From positions 62,001 to 126,000 of the forward strand of contig NZ_MRCQ01000006.1 in NCBI RefSeq assembly GCF_002304005.1: DNA of 64,000 nucleotides, written 5' to 3'. Source of the stretch: Flavobacterium sp. ACN6 (GTDB taxonomy: Bacteria > Bacteroidota > Bacteroidia > Flavobacteriales > Flavobacteriaceae). A program made the position numbers and the translations under genes. A model generated the notes under the pieces. That model made no database searches. It saw only the letters and a program-made list of their open reading frames with translations, and was not told the DNA's origin. Position 1 is the stretch's first letter. Each line of letters opens with the position of its first letter. This document shows positions 45,316-53,005 of this stretch, one piece after another.

Positions 45316-46485
45316 TTAATTTTTCTTTTTATAATCAACCATATATCTTTTAATTTCTTCGGATTTGACTATAGTTTCAGGGTGATAAAGTGTCTTAATT
45401 ATAAATAAATATTCTTCACTTCCTAAATTTACTAAATCTGTTTTTAATTTTTCTAGAAGTGAAGTTTCAAATTTTCCTTTAAGCGGGCTTTCATCATCAT
45501 TGGGAATAATCTTAAATGAAGGTTCTTGTGCATCTATATCGATCTCTAAAAATCTTCCAGTTATTTCTTCTACATCTTCAATAATATCAAATGATTCCTC
45601 AACAACAGCCTTTGCTTTTAAAGCTTTTTCCTTATCTAATGAGCTTCTTTTTAATTCGTGTGTCAAAGGATGTGCAAAAACTGTATTCAAATCAGCATTA
45701 TTTTCTATGATTGCTTTTATTATTGATTTATAATGCTTTATATATTTTGTATCTTTGGTTCTTCCTACAATACTTTCAAAGTCCTCTGTTTTTTCTGCAT
45801 TTAACAAGTCGATTAAAATTAACATGGCCTCGTTTTCTTTTTCTAGAAAAAGATCTTTACTATAGTTAAGTTCAATTGTTATGCCAAGAGAACTATGTCT
45901 TAGGTTGGAAAATGCAAGAATTTCATCAGCATTCCTATTGTCAAAGCCCACTAAATTTTTAATAATTTCAACTAAAGGGGTAAAAACTTTATATAAAGCA
46001 TAAGGTTTTATGCTTTGAATTAAGTTTTGACTATGTAAATAAAAATCAAATACAAGTTTTTGTCTTTTAATAGAGTAATCTATAATCTCATATTCACTAA
46101 TAATTTCTTCATCATCATAATCTAAAAAATAATTTAAAGCAGAGAATTTATATTGCGATTCTGTCGAAGGTATCAGAAAAGATTCTAATGACATTCCACT
46201 ATAAAGAGAAAATTTTATTATTATTAAGCAATTATTTTCAGGTTCTTCAAATACGTCTTTAATAAATAATGATTTTGATACTAAAGATTTAAATTTTGAC
46301 TCTGAAATTTGAACGTAAGCTCTAAATTCACTTTCGTCATCACTTTCGATTAAATAGCTCAAATACCTATTGCCTATCTTGTCACGTTCCAGCAATAAAT
46401 ATGGTACATCTGTAAACTCCAATGAATCAATAACCTCGAAATCGAAGTTTAGTCCATCAATACTATATTTTTGATTAATTTCCAT
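45316..46485 (-). CDS. DUF6575-like protein, 389 residues
   Basis: A 389-residue soluble protein from the ATG at 46485 (a TTG codon just upstream is unnecessary). The first 120 residues (VIDSLEFTDVPYLLLERDKI; YLSYLIESDDESEFRAYVQI; LVSKSLFIKDVF) resemble my memory of DUF6575. The remainder is helical, with a Glu-rich middle, and no signal or catalytic motif is seen. The start codon overlaps the stop of the upstream gene as TGATG, so the two are translationally coupled. Function unknown. Confidence 0.55.
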   Translation of the reverse strand: MEINQKYSIDGLNFDFEVIDSLEFTDVPYLLLERDKIGNRYLSYLIESDDESEFRAYVQISESKFKSLVSKSLFIKDVFEEPENNCLIIIKFSLYSGMSLESFLIPSTESQYKFSALNYFLDYDDEEIISEYEIIDYSIKRQKLVFDFYLHSQNLIQSIKPYALYKVFTPLVEIIKNLVGFDNRNADEILAFSNLRHSSLGITIELNYSKDLFLEKENEAMLILIDLLNAEKTEDFESIVGRTKDTKYIKHYKSIIKAIIENNADLNTVFAHPLTHELKRSSLDKEKALKAKAVVEESFDIIEDVEEITGRFLEIDIDAQEPSFKIIPNDDESPLKGKFETSLLEKLKTDLVNLGSEEYLFIIKTLYHPETIVKSEEIKRYMVDYKKKN

Positions 46486-46862
46486 CAAATTGGAGTTATG
46501 GTTACGGGTGGGAAATTATTATAATTCCAAGAGTCATAAAGCCACACACTATAATGACCGTTTGATTCTTTAAATTCACAAACTCCATGTGAGTTATCAA
46601 TAATATATTTACCAATATGGGTACATTTTTGGAGAGTTGTAGACCGTTCTACTGCAGAAATTGCATTTTCTATAGAGTCATAAAATGACAAAGCATAAGC
46701 TTTACATAGAGATTTATATCTTATATTTTCTGGATAAAGCTGATAATAGTTTTGAAAATCTGTCTCTTCAGGCTCGCTATTATTTAACACTCTATAAACT
46801 TCTACTTTTTGCTCAATTGCATTTTTTGGAGGACATCCAGAAGGTAATTCATTTTTCCACAT
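46485..46862 (-). CDS. 125-residue protein coupled to 45316-46485
   Basis: Not recognised. The chain begins MWKNELPSGCPPKNAIEQKV and YRVLNNSEPEETDFQNYYQL, with several Cys residues (GCPPK, KCTHIG, GVCEF) and an aromatic C-terminus (YSVWLYDSWNYNNFPP). It is soluble without a signal. Its stop overlaps the next ATG, so a fixed stoichiometry with the 389-residue partner is likely. Unknown two-gene module, not adjacent to recognisable mobile or defence genes except the XRE pair 250 nt away. Confidence 0.5.
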   Translation of the reverse strand: MWKNELPSGCPPKNAIEQKVEVYRVLNNSEPEETDFQNYYQLYPENIRYKSLCKAYALSFYDSIENAISAVERSTTLQKCTHIGKYIIDNSHGVCEFKESNGHYSVWLYDSWNYNNFPPVTITPI

Positions 46863-47114
46863 ATAAAAAAGAATATAATCTCAAAGATATATAAAAAATG
46901 AATTAATAAAATATTTTCCTACTTTATTTCAAATTCTGTAATTATTTAAAGATTAAAGGATCACATTGTTGTTAAGATTATGATTTCATATATAAAAGTT
47001 TATTATTGCAAATATAGGTTTTTATTAGGGCGTCAAAGTTAATGATTTTTATTAAAGTTGTAAGTTGTCTTTATTTTGTTCTTATCTCTTGATTTTGAAA
47101 ACTATAAATAAAAA

Positions 47115-47435
47115 TCAATTTTCGGAACGAACCTCCCCCACAAACCCCAAAAACTCCATTTCATCCATAGGAAACAGATGCAGAACCGTTTCTAAAATAA
47201 GACTCACATTAATAGTCGCACTTTTATCTTTTTTAGAAAAATTATGCATGTCGTTATCAAGCGCCAGAATACATAATTTCAGCAAATCGGTAATAAGGCA
47301 GCCGAGTTCTAAATAATTGACCACTTTAAATTGTGCGGTATAAGAATTGGCTTCATTGGTTGGTTTTAGCGTTGTAAAATACTGAGCAGTTAATTTTTGA
47401 AGTTTTTGCAGCTTTTCTGTTTCGTTTGTTTCCAT
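47115..47435 (-). CDS. small helical protein paired with an XRE regulator (copy B)
   Basis: A 106-residue protein homologous to the 111-residue product of 12651-12986 (see that entry for shared blocks: YFTTLK, LELGCLITDLLKLCILAL, INVSLILETVLHLFP, MDEMEFL). It is divergent from the XRE gene 47628-48035 across 192 nt. No domain, signal or membrane helix. The repeat of the same gene arrangement at two loci suggests a functional pair. Confidence 0.65.
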   Translation of the reverse strand: METNETEKLQKLQKLTAQYFTTLKPTNEANSYTAQFKVVNYLELGCLITDLLKLCILALDNDMHNFSKKDKSATINVSLILETVLHLFPMDEMEFLGFVGEVRSEN

Positions 47436-47627
47436 AAGGCGTATATTTTTATATGGTTTACAATTTGACTTTTATAAATTTATTATAAGAAAAATTGTAC
47501 TTTTGTTTGATTCGGCGAAGTAAGAAATAGATTTTGCTGTACGAAATCATTTTTTACTGTATCGCACGGCATAAAATCTGTTTTTTACATTTTACCGATT
47601 TTGACACTTTATTATTATCTTTGAATT

Positions 47628-48035
47628 ATGAGCACACTAACAAAACCAAATCATATAGGGCGAAAAATAAGCCGTATTCGTGAACTTCGTGATATGAAGC
47701 AGGAAGCTTTGGCGCAGGCTTTAGGAACAAATCAGCAGGCGATTTCGGCTATGGAAAATAGCGAAACTATTGATGACGAAAAACTTGTTGAGGTGGCAAA
47801 AGCGCTTGGCGTTACGGTTGAAGCGATTAAGAATTTTTCAGACGAAGCGGCAATTAATTATTTCAATACTTTTAATGAAAGTCCTAATAATTATTTCGGA
47901 CTTAATAATTGCACTTTCAATCCATTAGATAAATTAATGGAAACGGTAGAAGAAAATAAAAAGCTTTACGAGCGTTTGCTTCAGTCAGAAAAAGATAAAA
48001 TTGAGTATTTAGAAAAATTGCTGAAAGAAAAGTAA
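47628..48035 (+). CDS. XRE-family regulator with C-terminal coiled coil (135 residues)
   Basis: A 135-residue DNA-binding protein. The helix-turn-helix is at about 20-60 (ISRIRELRDMKQEALAQALG; NQQAISAMENSETIDDEKLV). The second half has INYFNTFNESPNNYFGLNNC and FNPLDKLMETVEENKKLYER and ends in a charged coiled coil (LLQSEKDKIEYLEKLLKEK). This form is common in Bacteroidota. TATCTTTG at 47616-47623 directly precedes the ATG, so the transcript would be nearly leaderless. Divergent from copy B of the small helical protein. Confidence 0.85.
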   Translation: MSTLTKPNHIGRKISRIRELRDMKQEALAQALGTNQQAISAMENSETIDDEKLVEVAKALGVTVEAIKNFSDEAAINYFNTFNESPNNYFGLNNCTFNPLDKLMETVEENKKLYERLLQSEKDKIEYLEKLLKEK

Positions 48036-48733
48036 TTTTTTTTCAAAAATAGATTTACAAGAAAAGCATTCGCTGGGCCGAATGCTTTTCTTATTTAGAG
48101 AAAAAACTATTTAATTATTGAAAGTTGTATTAGAAATTGCGGCAGCAAAACAACAAATCCAATCGTCAAATATAGCCCGTGGTTTCAACCACGGGTTCAC
48201 AATAGGAGAAAGACGATATTACGTTCCCGTGGTTGAAACCACGGGCTATGTTATACCCTGCTAGCGCGAGCATTCCGCTTTATAAAGCAAAATTTATCGT
48301 CTCTAGTTTGTCATTTTGATCCCGAGACTTCGGGAAAGAAATCATACTCGAAGCTCGACAAATGCAAGTCACCAATCTTTATATAGTTACTTGTGGAGAT
48401 TCTCCTTCGGTCGAAATGACAAGATTGTGCAAAAACTTTGCGACTTAGCGTCTTTGCGAGATTTTTTAGTATTTAGCTTTAATCTTTGCATCTCAAAATA
48501 GAAATCATTCCCAACAATTTCCCCCAACTCTCCAAAGTCTTCATTTTATAAAATTCGCTGATTGCTGTGTGAAGTCTCCTGACTTCGTACCCGTTCCAAT
48601 AATCCATAAAGAATATGAAAATAATTGTGGAACGGAATATAGCGGCGTCACCAATCTTTGCGCAATTACGTGTGAGACTTCTCTCCCGAAGTCTTGGGAT
48701 CGAAATGACAAGTATTGAATCTAAATGTTGCGG
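48036..48733. repeat. gap with two families of dispersed palindromes
   Basis: An inverted pair TAGCCCGTGGTTTCAACCAC then GGG (48172-48194) and CCCGTGGTTGAAACCACGGG then CTA (48226-48248) is one family. From 48304 to 48424 a TTTGTCATTTTGATCCCGAG...GGTCGAAATGACAA element is a second, with a related partial copy at 48650-48713. TCCCGAGACTTCGGGA is at about 48319-48334. No gene is supported; open frames here are short and follow the repeats. Confidence 0.65.
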
Positions 48734-49225
48734 TTAAATAGTATCATCCATTTGGCTTATATCGCAACGCATGGTTGTGATTATTGGTTTAAAACCTGCT
48801 TTTTTATAAGCGTTGACTGCTGCCTCATTGTCATAATATACGTCTAATCTAACCTCGGTTATTCCTTGAGATAAAACCCATTTTTTAAGATGGTTAATTA
48901 AAAGATTAATAAGACCTCGTCCTCTAAACTGGGGATCTACATACATAAAACCCAGATAACCGAAAAATTCATTTTTTTGATAGGGTTGAGCTGATCGGAT
49001 TTGAGCATATCCACAACCAACAATTTGATTGTTTATGTCTATAACCAAAACTTCTGAGTTGCTGTCTAAAATAAGTTCCTGTATATCATAATAAAAAATT
49101 TCTCCTTCCTTTAAGGTAACGTCGAAGGGTCTTTCTGCACGTACTAAAAATTGTAAAAATTCGGCAAGTTTAGGTAAATCATTATTCACCGCTGGCCTGA
49201 TCAATATGTCTTTATTTTCATTCAT
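48734..49225 (-). CDS. GNAT N-acetyltransferase
   Basis: A 163-residue acetyl-CoA-dependent acetyltransferase. The acetyl-CoA binding segment is FMYVDPQFRGRGLINLLINH (about 92-111), with Q/RxxGxG as the pyrophosphate-binding turn, followed by VRLDVYYDNEAAVNAYKKAG, the usual last motif. Acceptor unknown. It stands alone between repeat-rich gaps. Confidence 0.9.
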   Translation of the reverse strand: MNENKDILIRPAVNNDLPKLAEFLQFLVRAERPFDVTLKEGEIFYYDIQELILDSNSEVLVIDINNQIVGCGYAQIRSAQPYQKNEFFGYLGFMYVDPQFRGRGLINLLINHLKKWVLSQGITEVRLDVYYDNEAAVNAYKKAGFKPIITTMRCDISQMDDTI

Positions 49226-49495
49226 ATTTCAAATATATTGAAAATAAATTTTTCTTGCTCGTGGAACGCAAATTTTACCCTCTCCACTTTGTCATTTCTG
49301 ACCGAAGGGAGAAAGCGCAGTAGAAAGTCGACATTGTAAATCGCCAATCTTTGCGGAGCTATTTTTGGAGATTTCACTCCCGAAGTCTCGGGATCGAAAT
49401 GACAAGATTTTGGTTAATTTTTATTAAAAGTTATAAATAAAAAAGCACCAGCCAAATGACTGATGCTTTCTAACTTTTTGGGCAAAAAGAGTGGG
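49226..49495. repeat. gap with TTTGTCATTT-type repeat and terminator
   Basis: 49282-49407 is another copy of the TTTGTCATTT...GAAATGACAA element, with TCCCGAAGTCTCGGGA (about 49379-49394) near its end. At 49442-49470 GCACCAG...CTGATGC is a hairpin, which with a T-run on the minus strand terminates the 128-residue gene. Confidence 0.65.
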
Positions 49496-49882
49496 TTAAC
49501 GGCGAAATCCTGGACTTACGTTCACAGATTCGTCTAATTTCACTGCTTTTACCTTTTTTGCAGCAACTTTAATTTCGTGTTTCGCAACTTTGTCGTTTGC
49601 TTTCAATTCAAGAACATAAGTTCCAGCAGGAAAACTTTCTAAACTAATTGTTTTTGAAACCTCCAATTTGTTTGCTGCAGCGTCTCCTGCATAAAGTAAA
49701 TTGTGATTCTCGTCGTAGATAGAGAAAGATGAATTCTCAACAGTGTCTAAAGTAAAGCTAACTACTTTTCCGTTTCCTGTTTTTATATTTAAAATATAAT
49801 CACCTTTTCCATCAATGGCATAGGTAAACACAGTCGCTAAAAAAAAGGCAGCAACTAAACCGGCTTTGGTAAATTTTGTCAT
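49496..49882 (-). CDS. small secreted beta-sandwich protein, array member 1
   Basis: A 128-residue secreted protein: signal peptide ending FTYAIDGKG, then a single small beta domain (ILNIKTGNGKVVSFTLDTVE; FSIYDENHNLLYAGDAAANK; SFPAGTYVLELKANDKVAKH). Strand order and the F-PAGTY-LE motif match the other three array members but identity is lower. The fold resembles a type IX sorting domain, yet it stands directly after the signal peptide. It lacks the shared upstream block of its siblings. Function unknown. Confidence 0.7.
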   Translation of the reverse strand: MTKFTKAGLVAAFFLATVFTYAIDGKGDYILNIKTGNGKVVSFTLDTVENSSFSIYDENHNLLYAGDAAANKLEVSKTISLESFPAGTYVLELKANDKVAKHEIKVAAKKVKAVKLDESVNVSPGFRR

Positions 49883-50256
49883 GTTTTTTTTAATTGTTAA
49901 TTACTAAATGTGGAACGCGTAAAACTACAAATACAAATTTAATTTTTAGCAAAATTTTAGCATTTTTCGACACTTAAGTTGCTGAATTGTAATCATATCA
50001 GTATTTTGTTTGAACTATGTACGTAATTACTGGGCTCGTGGTTTGTTAAGTTTTAATTATTTTTTAACGTTTAAAAATCAAAGATTTGAATTTATAAGAA
50101 TATTTTTTCAGAAAGAGATTTAGTGTAAAAAACACATTTAATTTTGAGCAAAAAAAAACAGCTCCGTAACCAACCGCGAGCTGTTTTCTTTTCTTCAACA
50201 ATAAAATATTTTAATTTTTTCTAACCTTATTTTATACCTTTTGAAAGTATAAAATT
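49883..50256. other. gap between array members 1 and 2
   Basis: It holds the upstream region of member 1 and, at 50151-50187, an AACAGCTC...GAGCTGTT hairpin that (minus strand) is followed by a T-run and terminates member 2. No gene seen. Confidence 0.6.
50151..50187 (-). terminator. terminator of array member 2
   Basis: AACAGCTC and GAGCTGTT pair around about 13 nt; on the minus strand a nine-T run follows. Homologous terminators lie at 51122-51158 and 52042-52078. Confidence 0.85.
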
Positions 50257-50658
50257 TTAGCGTGCAGCAACGTTTGAATTTTTAGCAAAACCAGCTTTGT
50301 AAACTGAAGAAAACGCAGTTCTAGATAATGAAGCATTATCATTGATTGTGATTTCATATTTTGCTTTTTTTACGTTGTCTTCAACTTCTAAAAAGTAAGT
50401 TCCTTCTGGGAATTCTTCTAAGCTGAAAGTTCTTAAAATTCCTTCTTTACCCGAAGCGCTTTCAGAATAAATAAGTGTTCCGTCCTTGTCATAAATAGCT
50501 AAATTGACTTTCTGTACTTTATTAAGTGCGAAAGTGATCGTTTTTCCATTAGCTTTTAATACGTGAAGATTAAATTCTCCATTTCCGTCAATTGCGTAAG
50601 TGCTTATTCCAGTGAATAGCAACGCTGCTACTAAACTCAATTTTGCAATCTTTTTCAT
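50257..50658 (-). CDS. small secreted beta-sandwich protein, array member 2
   Basis: A 133-residue protein: signal peptide MKKIAKLSLVAALLFTGIST ending YAIDG, then FNLHVLKANGKTITFALNKV, LAIYDKDGTLIYSESASGKE and LRTFSLEEFPEGTYFLEVED, a one-domain beta-sandwich like the type IX sorting domain. A polar tail follows (SSVYKAGFAKNSNVAAR). It is the closest sibling of member 3. Its upstream region includes the conserved AAACCGTTATAGGTT block at 50771-50785. Confidence 0.75.
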   Translation of the reverse strand: MKKIAKLSLVAALLFTGISTYAIDGNGEFNLHVLKANGKTITFALNKVQKVNLAIYDKDGTLIYSESASGKEGILRTFSLEEFPEGTYFLEVEDNVKKAKYEITINDNASLSRTAFSSVYKAGFAKNSNVAAR

Positions 50659-50760
50659 GGTACTTAGTTTTTAAATTAATAGTTCTAATTCTCTGATGCT
50701 AAATTACTTATGAATTACATGAAAAAGCGCAACTGTGTTTTCTTATTTCTATGCTATATT

Positions 50761-50841
50761 CTCATTTACGAAACCGTTATAGGTTAAAAAGTGAATTATT
50801 TTTAACGTTTTTGTTAATTCAGTTATTATTATTCAATGTTT
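50761..50841. promoter_or_regulatory. conserved upstream block, copy 1
   Basis: AACCGTTATAGGTT (inverted arms AACC/GGTT) with about 50 nt of similar flanking sequence, about 110 nt upstream of array member 2. It recurs at 51740, 52658 and 52927 with little change; the last copy precedes the AraC gene. Confidence 0.75.
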
Positions 50842-51232
50842 TGCTTGATTTTAAGTTGGCAATTGAATGAGGAATTATTTATAAAAACTAGGTGAGTTTT
50901 TAACCTCAAAGAGCACTAAGATCTACGCAAAGCACGCTAAGTTTTTTTGATTAAGTTTTAAATAAAAAAGTTCGCAAAGCTATTTGGATAAGGCCTTGTG
51001 AACTTTGAGATTGCGAAATCTTAAACAAAAAACTTTGTGGTCCTTTGCGATAAATATCTTTGCCTCCCGAGGCTTCGGGATTGCGTAATCTTACGATCTT
51101 TGCGGTCAGTAACTATAAAGCAAAAAAAAACAGCTCTATAACCACAAAGAGCTGTTTTTAAAACTTAAAAAGTTTTTAAACTTTACTAACTATCTAACCT
51201 CACTTTTATACTTTATGAGAGTATAAACTTTT
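50842..51232. repeat. gap between members 2 and 3 with GCAAAG-type repeat
   Basis: 50896-51060 holds an inverted repeat of the AAGATCTACGCAAAG...CTTTGCGATAAATATCTT family. TCCCGAGGCTTCGGGA is at about 51066-51081. The terminator of member 3 lies at 51122-51158. No gene seen. Confidence 0.6.
51122..51158 (-). terminator. terminator of array member 3
   Basis: AACAGCTC and GAGCTGTT pair around an A-rich loop, with a T-run on the minus strand. Confidence 0.85.
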
Positions 51233-51637
51233 CTAGCGTGTTGCCACACTTGTATTTTTACCAAAACCTGATTTGTAAACTGAAGAAACTGCATTTTGAG
51301 ATAATACAGAAACAGTATCAGTTACTTTAATTTCATATTTTGATTTTTTCATGTTGTCTTCAATTTCCAAGAAATAAGTTCCTTCTGGGAATTCTTCCAG
51401 GCTAAAAGTTCTTAAGATTCCTTCTTTGCCAGAAGCGCTTTCAGAATATATAAGAGATCCGTCTTTATCATAAATTGCTAAGTTCGCTTTCTGAGTCTGA
51501 TTCAAACCGAAAGTGATCGTTTTTCCATTAGCTTTTATAACGTGAAGATTAAAGTCTTCAGTTCCATCAATTGCGTAAGTGTTAATTCCAGTAAAAAACA
51601 ACGCTGCTACTAAACTCAATTTGATAATCGTTTTCAT
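51233..51637 (-). CDS. small secreted beta-sandwich protein, array member 3
   Basis: A 134-residue protein, nearly the same as member 2 over its whole length: YAIDG at the signal-peptide end, FNLHVIKANGKTITFGLNQT, LAIYDKDGSLIYSESASGKE, LRTFSLEEFPEGTYFLEIED, then a SSVYKSGFGKNTSVATR tail. The high similarity of genes, upstream block and terminator shows recent tandem duplication. Secreted, function unknown. Confidence 0.75.
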   Translation of the reverse strand: MKTIIKLSLVAALFFTGINTYAIDGTEDFNLHVIKANGKTITFGLNQTQKANLAIYDKDGSLIYSESASGKEGILRTFSLEEFPEGTYFLEIEDNMKKSKYEIKVTDTVSVLSQNAVSSVYKSGFGKNTSVATR

Positions 51638-51731
51638 GGTACTTAGTTTTTAAATTAATAGTTCTAATTCTCTGATGCTAAATTACTTCTGTTGTAAGTA
51701 AAAAAGCACAACTATATTTTCCTATTTATAT

Positions 51732-51811
51732 GCTGTATTCTCATTTACGAAACCGTTATAGGTTAAAATTTGAATTATTTTTAACGTTTTCGTTAATTCA
51801 GTTATTATTTT
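51732..51811. promoter_or_regulatory. conserved upstream block, copy 2
   Basis: TACGAAACCGTTATAGGTTA and the following 50 nt nearly repeat the block upstream of member 2, at the same distance from member 3. Confidence 0.75.
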
Positions 51812-52190
51812 TCAACGTTTTTCTTGATTTTTAATTTACATTGATTTAATAATTTCTTTATAAATGTAGGAATTGATTAAATAGGTTTAACCGCAAGGCA
51901 CGCAAAGATTTTTATAAAACGCAATCCCGAAGCCTCGGGACGCAAAGCTTTGTAAATAAAACTTTGCGTCCCGAGGCTTCGGGATTGCGTAAAACTTTGC
52001 GTGCTTCGCGGTTAAAACTATGCGATCCGAAAGTAAGGAGCAAAAAAAAACAGCTCAGTAACCACAAAGAGCTGTTTTTAAAACTTTTGAAAGTTTTTAA
52101 CTTACTAACTATCTAACCTCACTTTTTATACTGTATTAGAGTATAAAATTTTAAGTGCTGTGAAGTAATGCACTTAACGTTAATATCTTC
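51812..52190. repeat. gap between members 3 and 4 with GCAAAG-type repeat
   Basis: 51888-52020 is a GCAAAGATTTTT...AAAACTTTGCG repeat containing two TCCCGA(A/G)GC(C/T)TCGGGA palindromes (about 51924-51939 and 51968-51983) in inverted order. The terminator of member 4 is at 52042-52078. No gene seen. Confidence 0.6.
52042..52078 (-). terminator. terminator of array member 4
   Basis: AACAGCTC and GAGCTGTT pair around an A-rich loop, followed on the minus strand by a T-run. Confidence 0.85.
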
Positions 52191-52556
52191 TTAGTATAAT
52201 GAAGTAGTTCCTTTTGAAGACAAAACAGAACTATTTGCATTTACATTAATATCGTATTTTACTTTTTTGAAAGTATCAGCAACTTCTAAAATATATTTTC
52301 CTTGAGGAAATTCTTCTAAGCTGAAAGTTCTTAAAATTCCTGCTTTACCAGAAGCATTCTCAGTATAGATTAAATTACCATTTGTATCATATATACTAAT
52401 AACTGCTTTCTGAAGTTGGTTAATACCAAAAGCAATTACCTTGCCATTTCCTTTTAATACATGAAGATTTAAAGCTTCATTTCCATCAATTGCATAAGTA
52501 CTCATTCCAGTTAAAAGTACCGCACATACTAAACTTAATTTCATAATCTTTTTCAT
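52191..52556 (-). CDS. small secreted beta-sandwich protein, array member 4
   Basis: A 121-residue protein: signal peptide ending STYAIDG, then LNLHVLKGNGKVIAFGINQL, ISIYDTNGNLIYTENASGKA and LRTFSLEEFPQGKYILEVAD. It is shorter at the C-terminus than members 2 and 3. A -7-like TAATTTTG on the minus strand (52603-52596) supports expression from its own promoter. It is divergent from the AraC regulator. Confidence 0.75.
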   Translation of the reverse strand: MKKIMKLSLVCAVLLTGMSTYAIDGNEALNLHVLKGNGKVIAFGINQLQKAVISIYDTNGNLIYTENASGKAGILRTFSLEEFPQGKYILEVADTFKKVKYDINVNANSSVLSSKGTTSLY

Positions 52557-52657
52557 ATTCCTAGGTGTTTAAATTTTTAGTTCAATTCTCTGATGCAAAA
52601 TTATAGCAGCATGTGTGTTATTTTAACATCTATATTTTCCAATTTATGTGCTATATT

Positions 52658-52740
52658 CTCATTTACGAAACCGTTATAGGTTAAAATTTGATTTTAATTA
52701 GGTGTTTTTGTTAATTTGATTGTTATTTTTCAATTTTTTG
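52658..52740. promoter_or_regulatory. conserved upstream block, copy 3
   Basis: TTTACGAAACCGTTATAGG and flanks, about 110 nt upstream of member 4. In the plus-strand direction the downstream part again resembles the AraC promoter region. Confidence 0.75.
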
Positions 52741-52926
52741 TAAAAACCGAATACATCCTAAAATTACCGTATTTCTTACAAAATTTAACATATTTGTATA
52801 AAATCACGTTTTAAATGAGATTAATAAAAAAAATAGTGGAAAAAAAAATCAGACCCCAAAAAAAAGCCGATTTTGGTATTAAATTCACAGTTAAGAAAAT
52901 GTGATTTTAATGTAAAATTCGCATTT

Positions 52927-52972
52927 GCGAAACCGTTATAGGTTAAAATTTAAATTATTTTAGGTATATTTG
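52927..52972 (+). promoter_or_regulatory. conserved block, copy 4, and AraC promoter
   Basis: AAACCGTTATAGGTT (52930-52944) is followed by a TATATTTG -7 box at 52965-52972. There is no TTG at the expected -33 position. The block is centred about 41 nt upstream of the likely transcript start, a usual place for an activator site. Confidence 0.55.
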
Positions 52973-53005
52973 TTAAATTTGCTATTATTTTTTAAAGAAA
53001 TTATC

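Noticed and set aside
46486..46488. TTG start of the 389-residue gene
   Set aside because: The next codon is ATG and forms the TGATG overlap with the upstream gene, so the TTG is not needed.
52970..53005. TTG start of the AraC gene
   Set aside because: It lies at the end of the TATATTTG promoter box; the ATG at 53006 is the better start.
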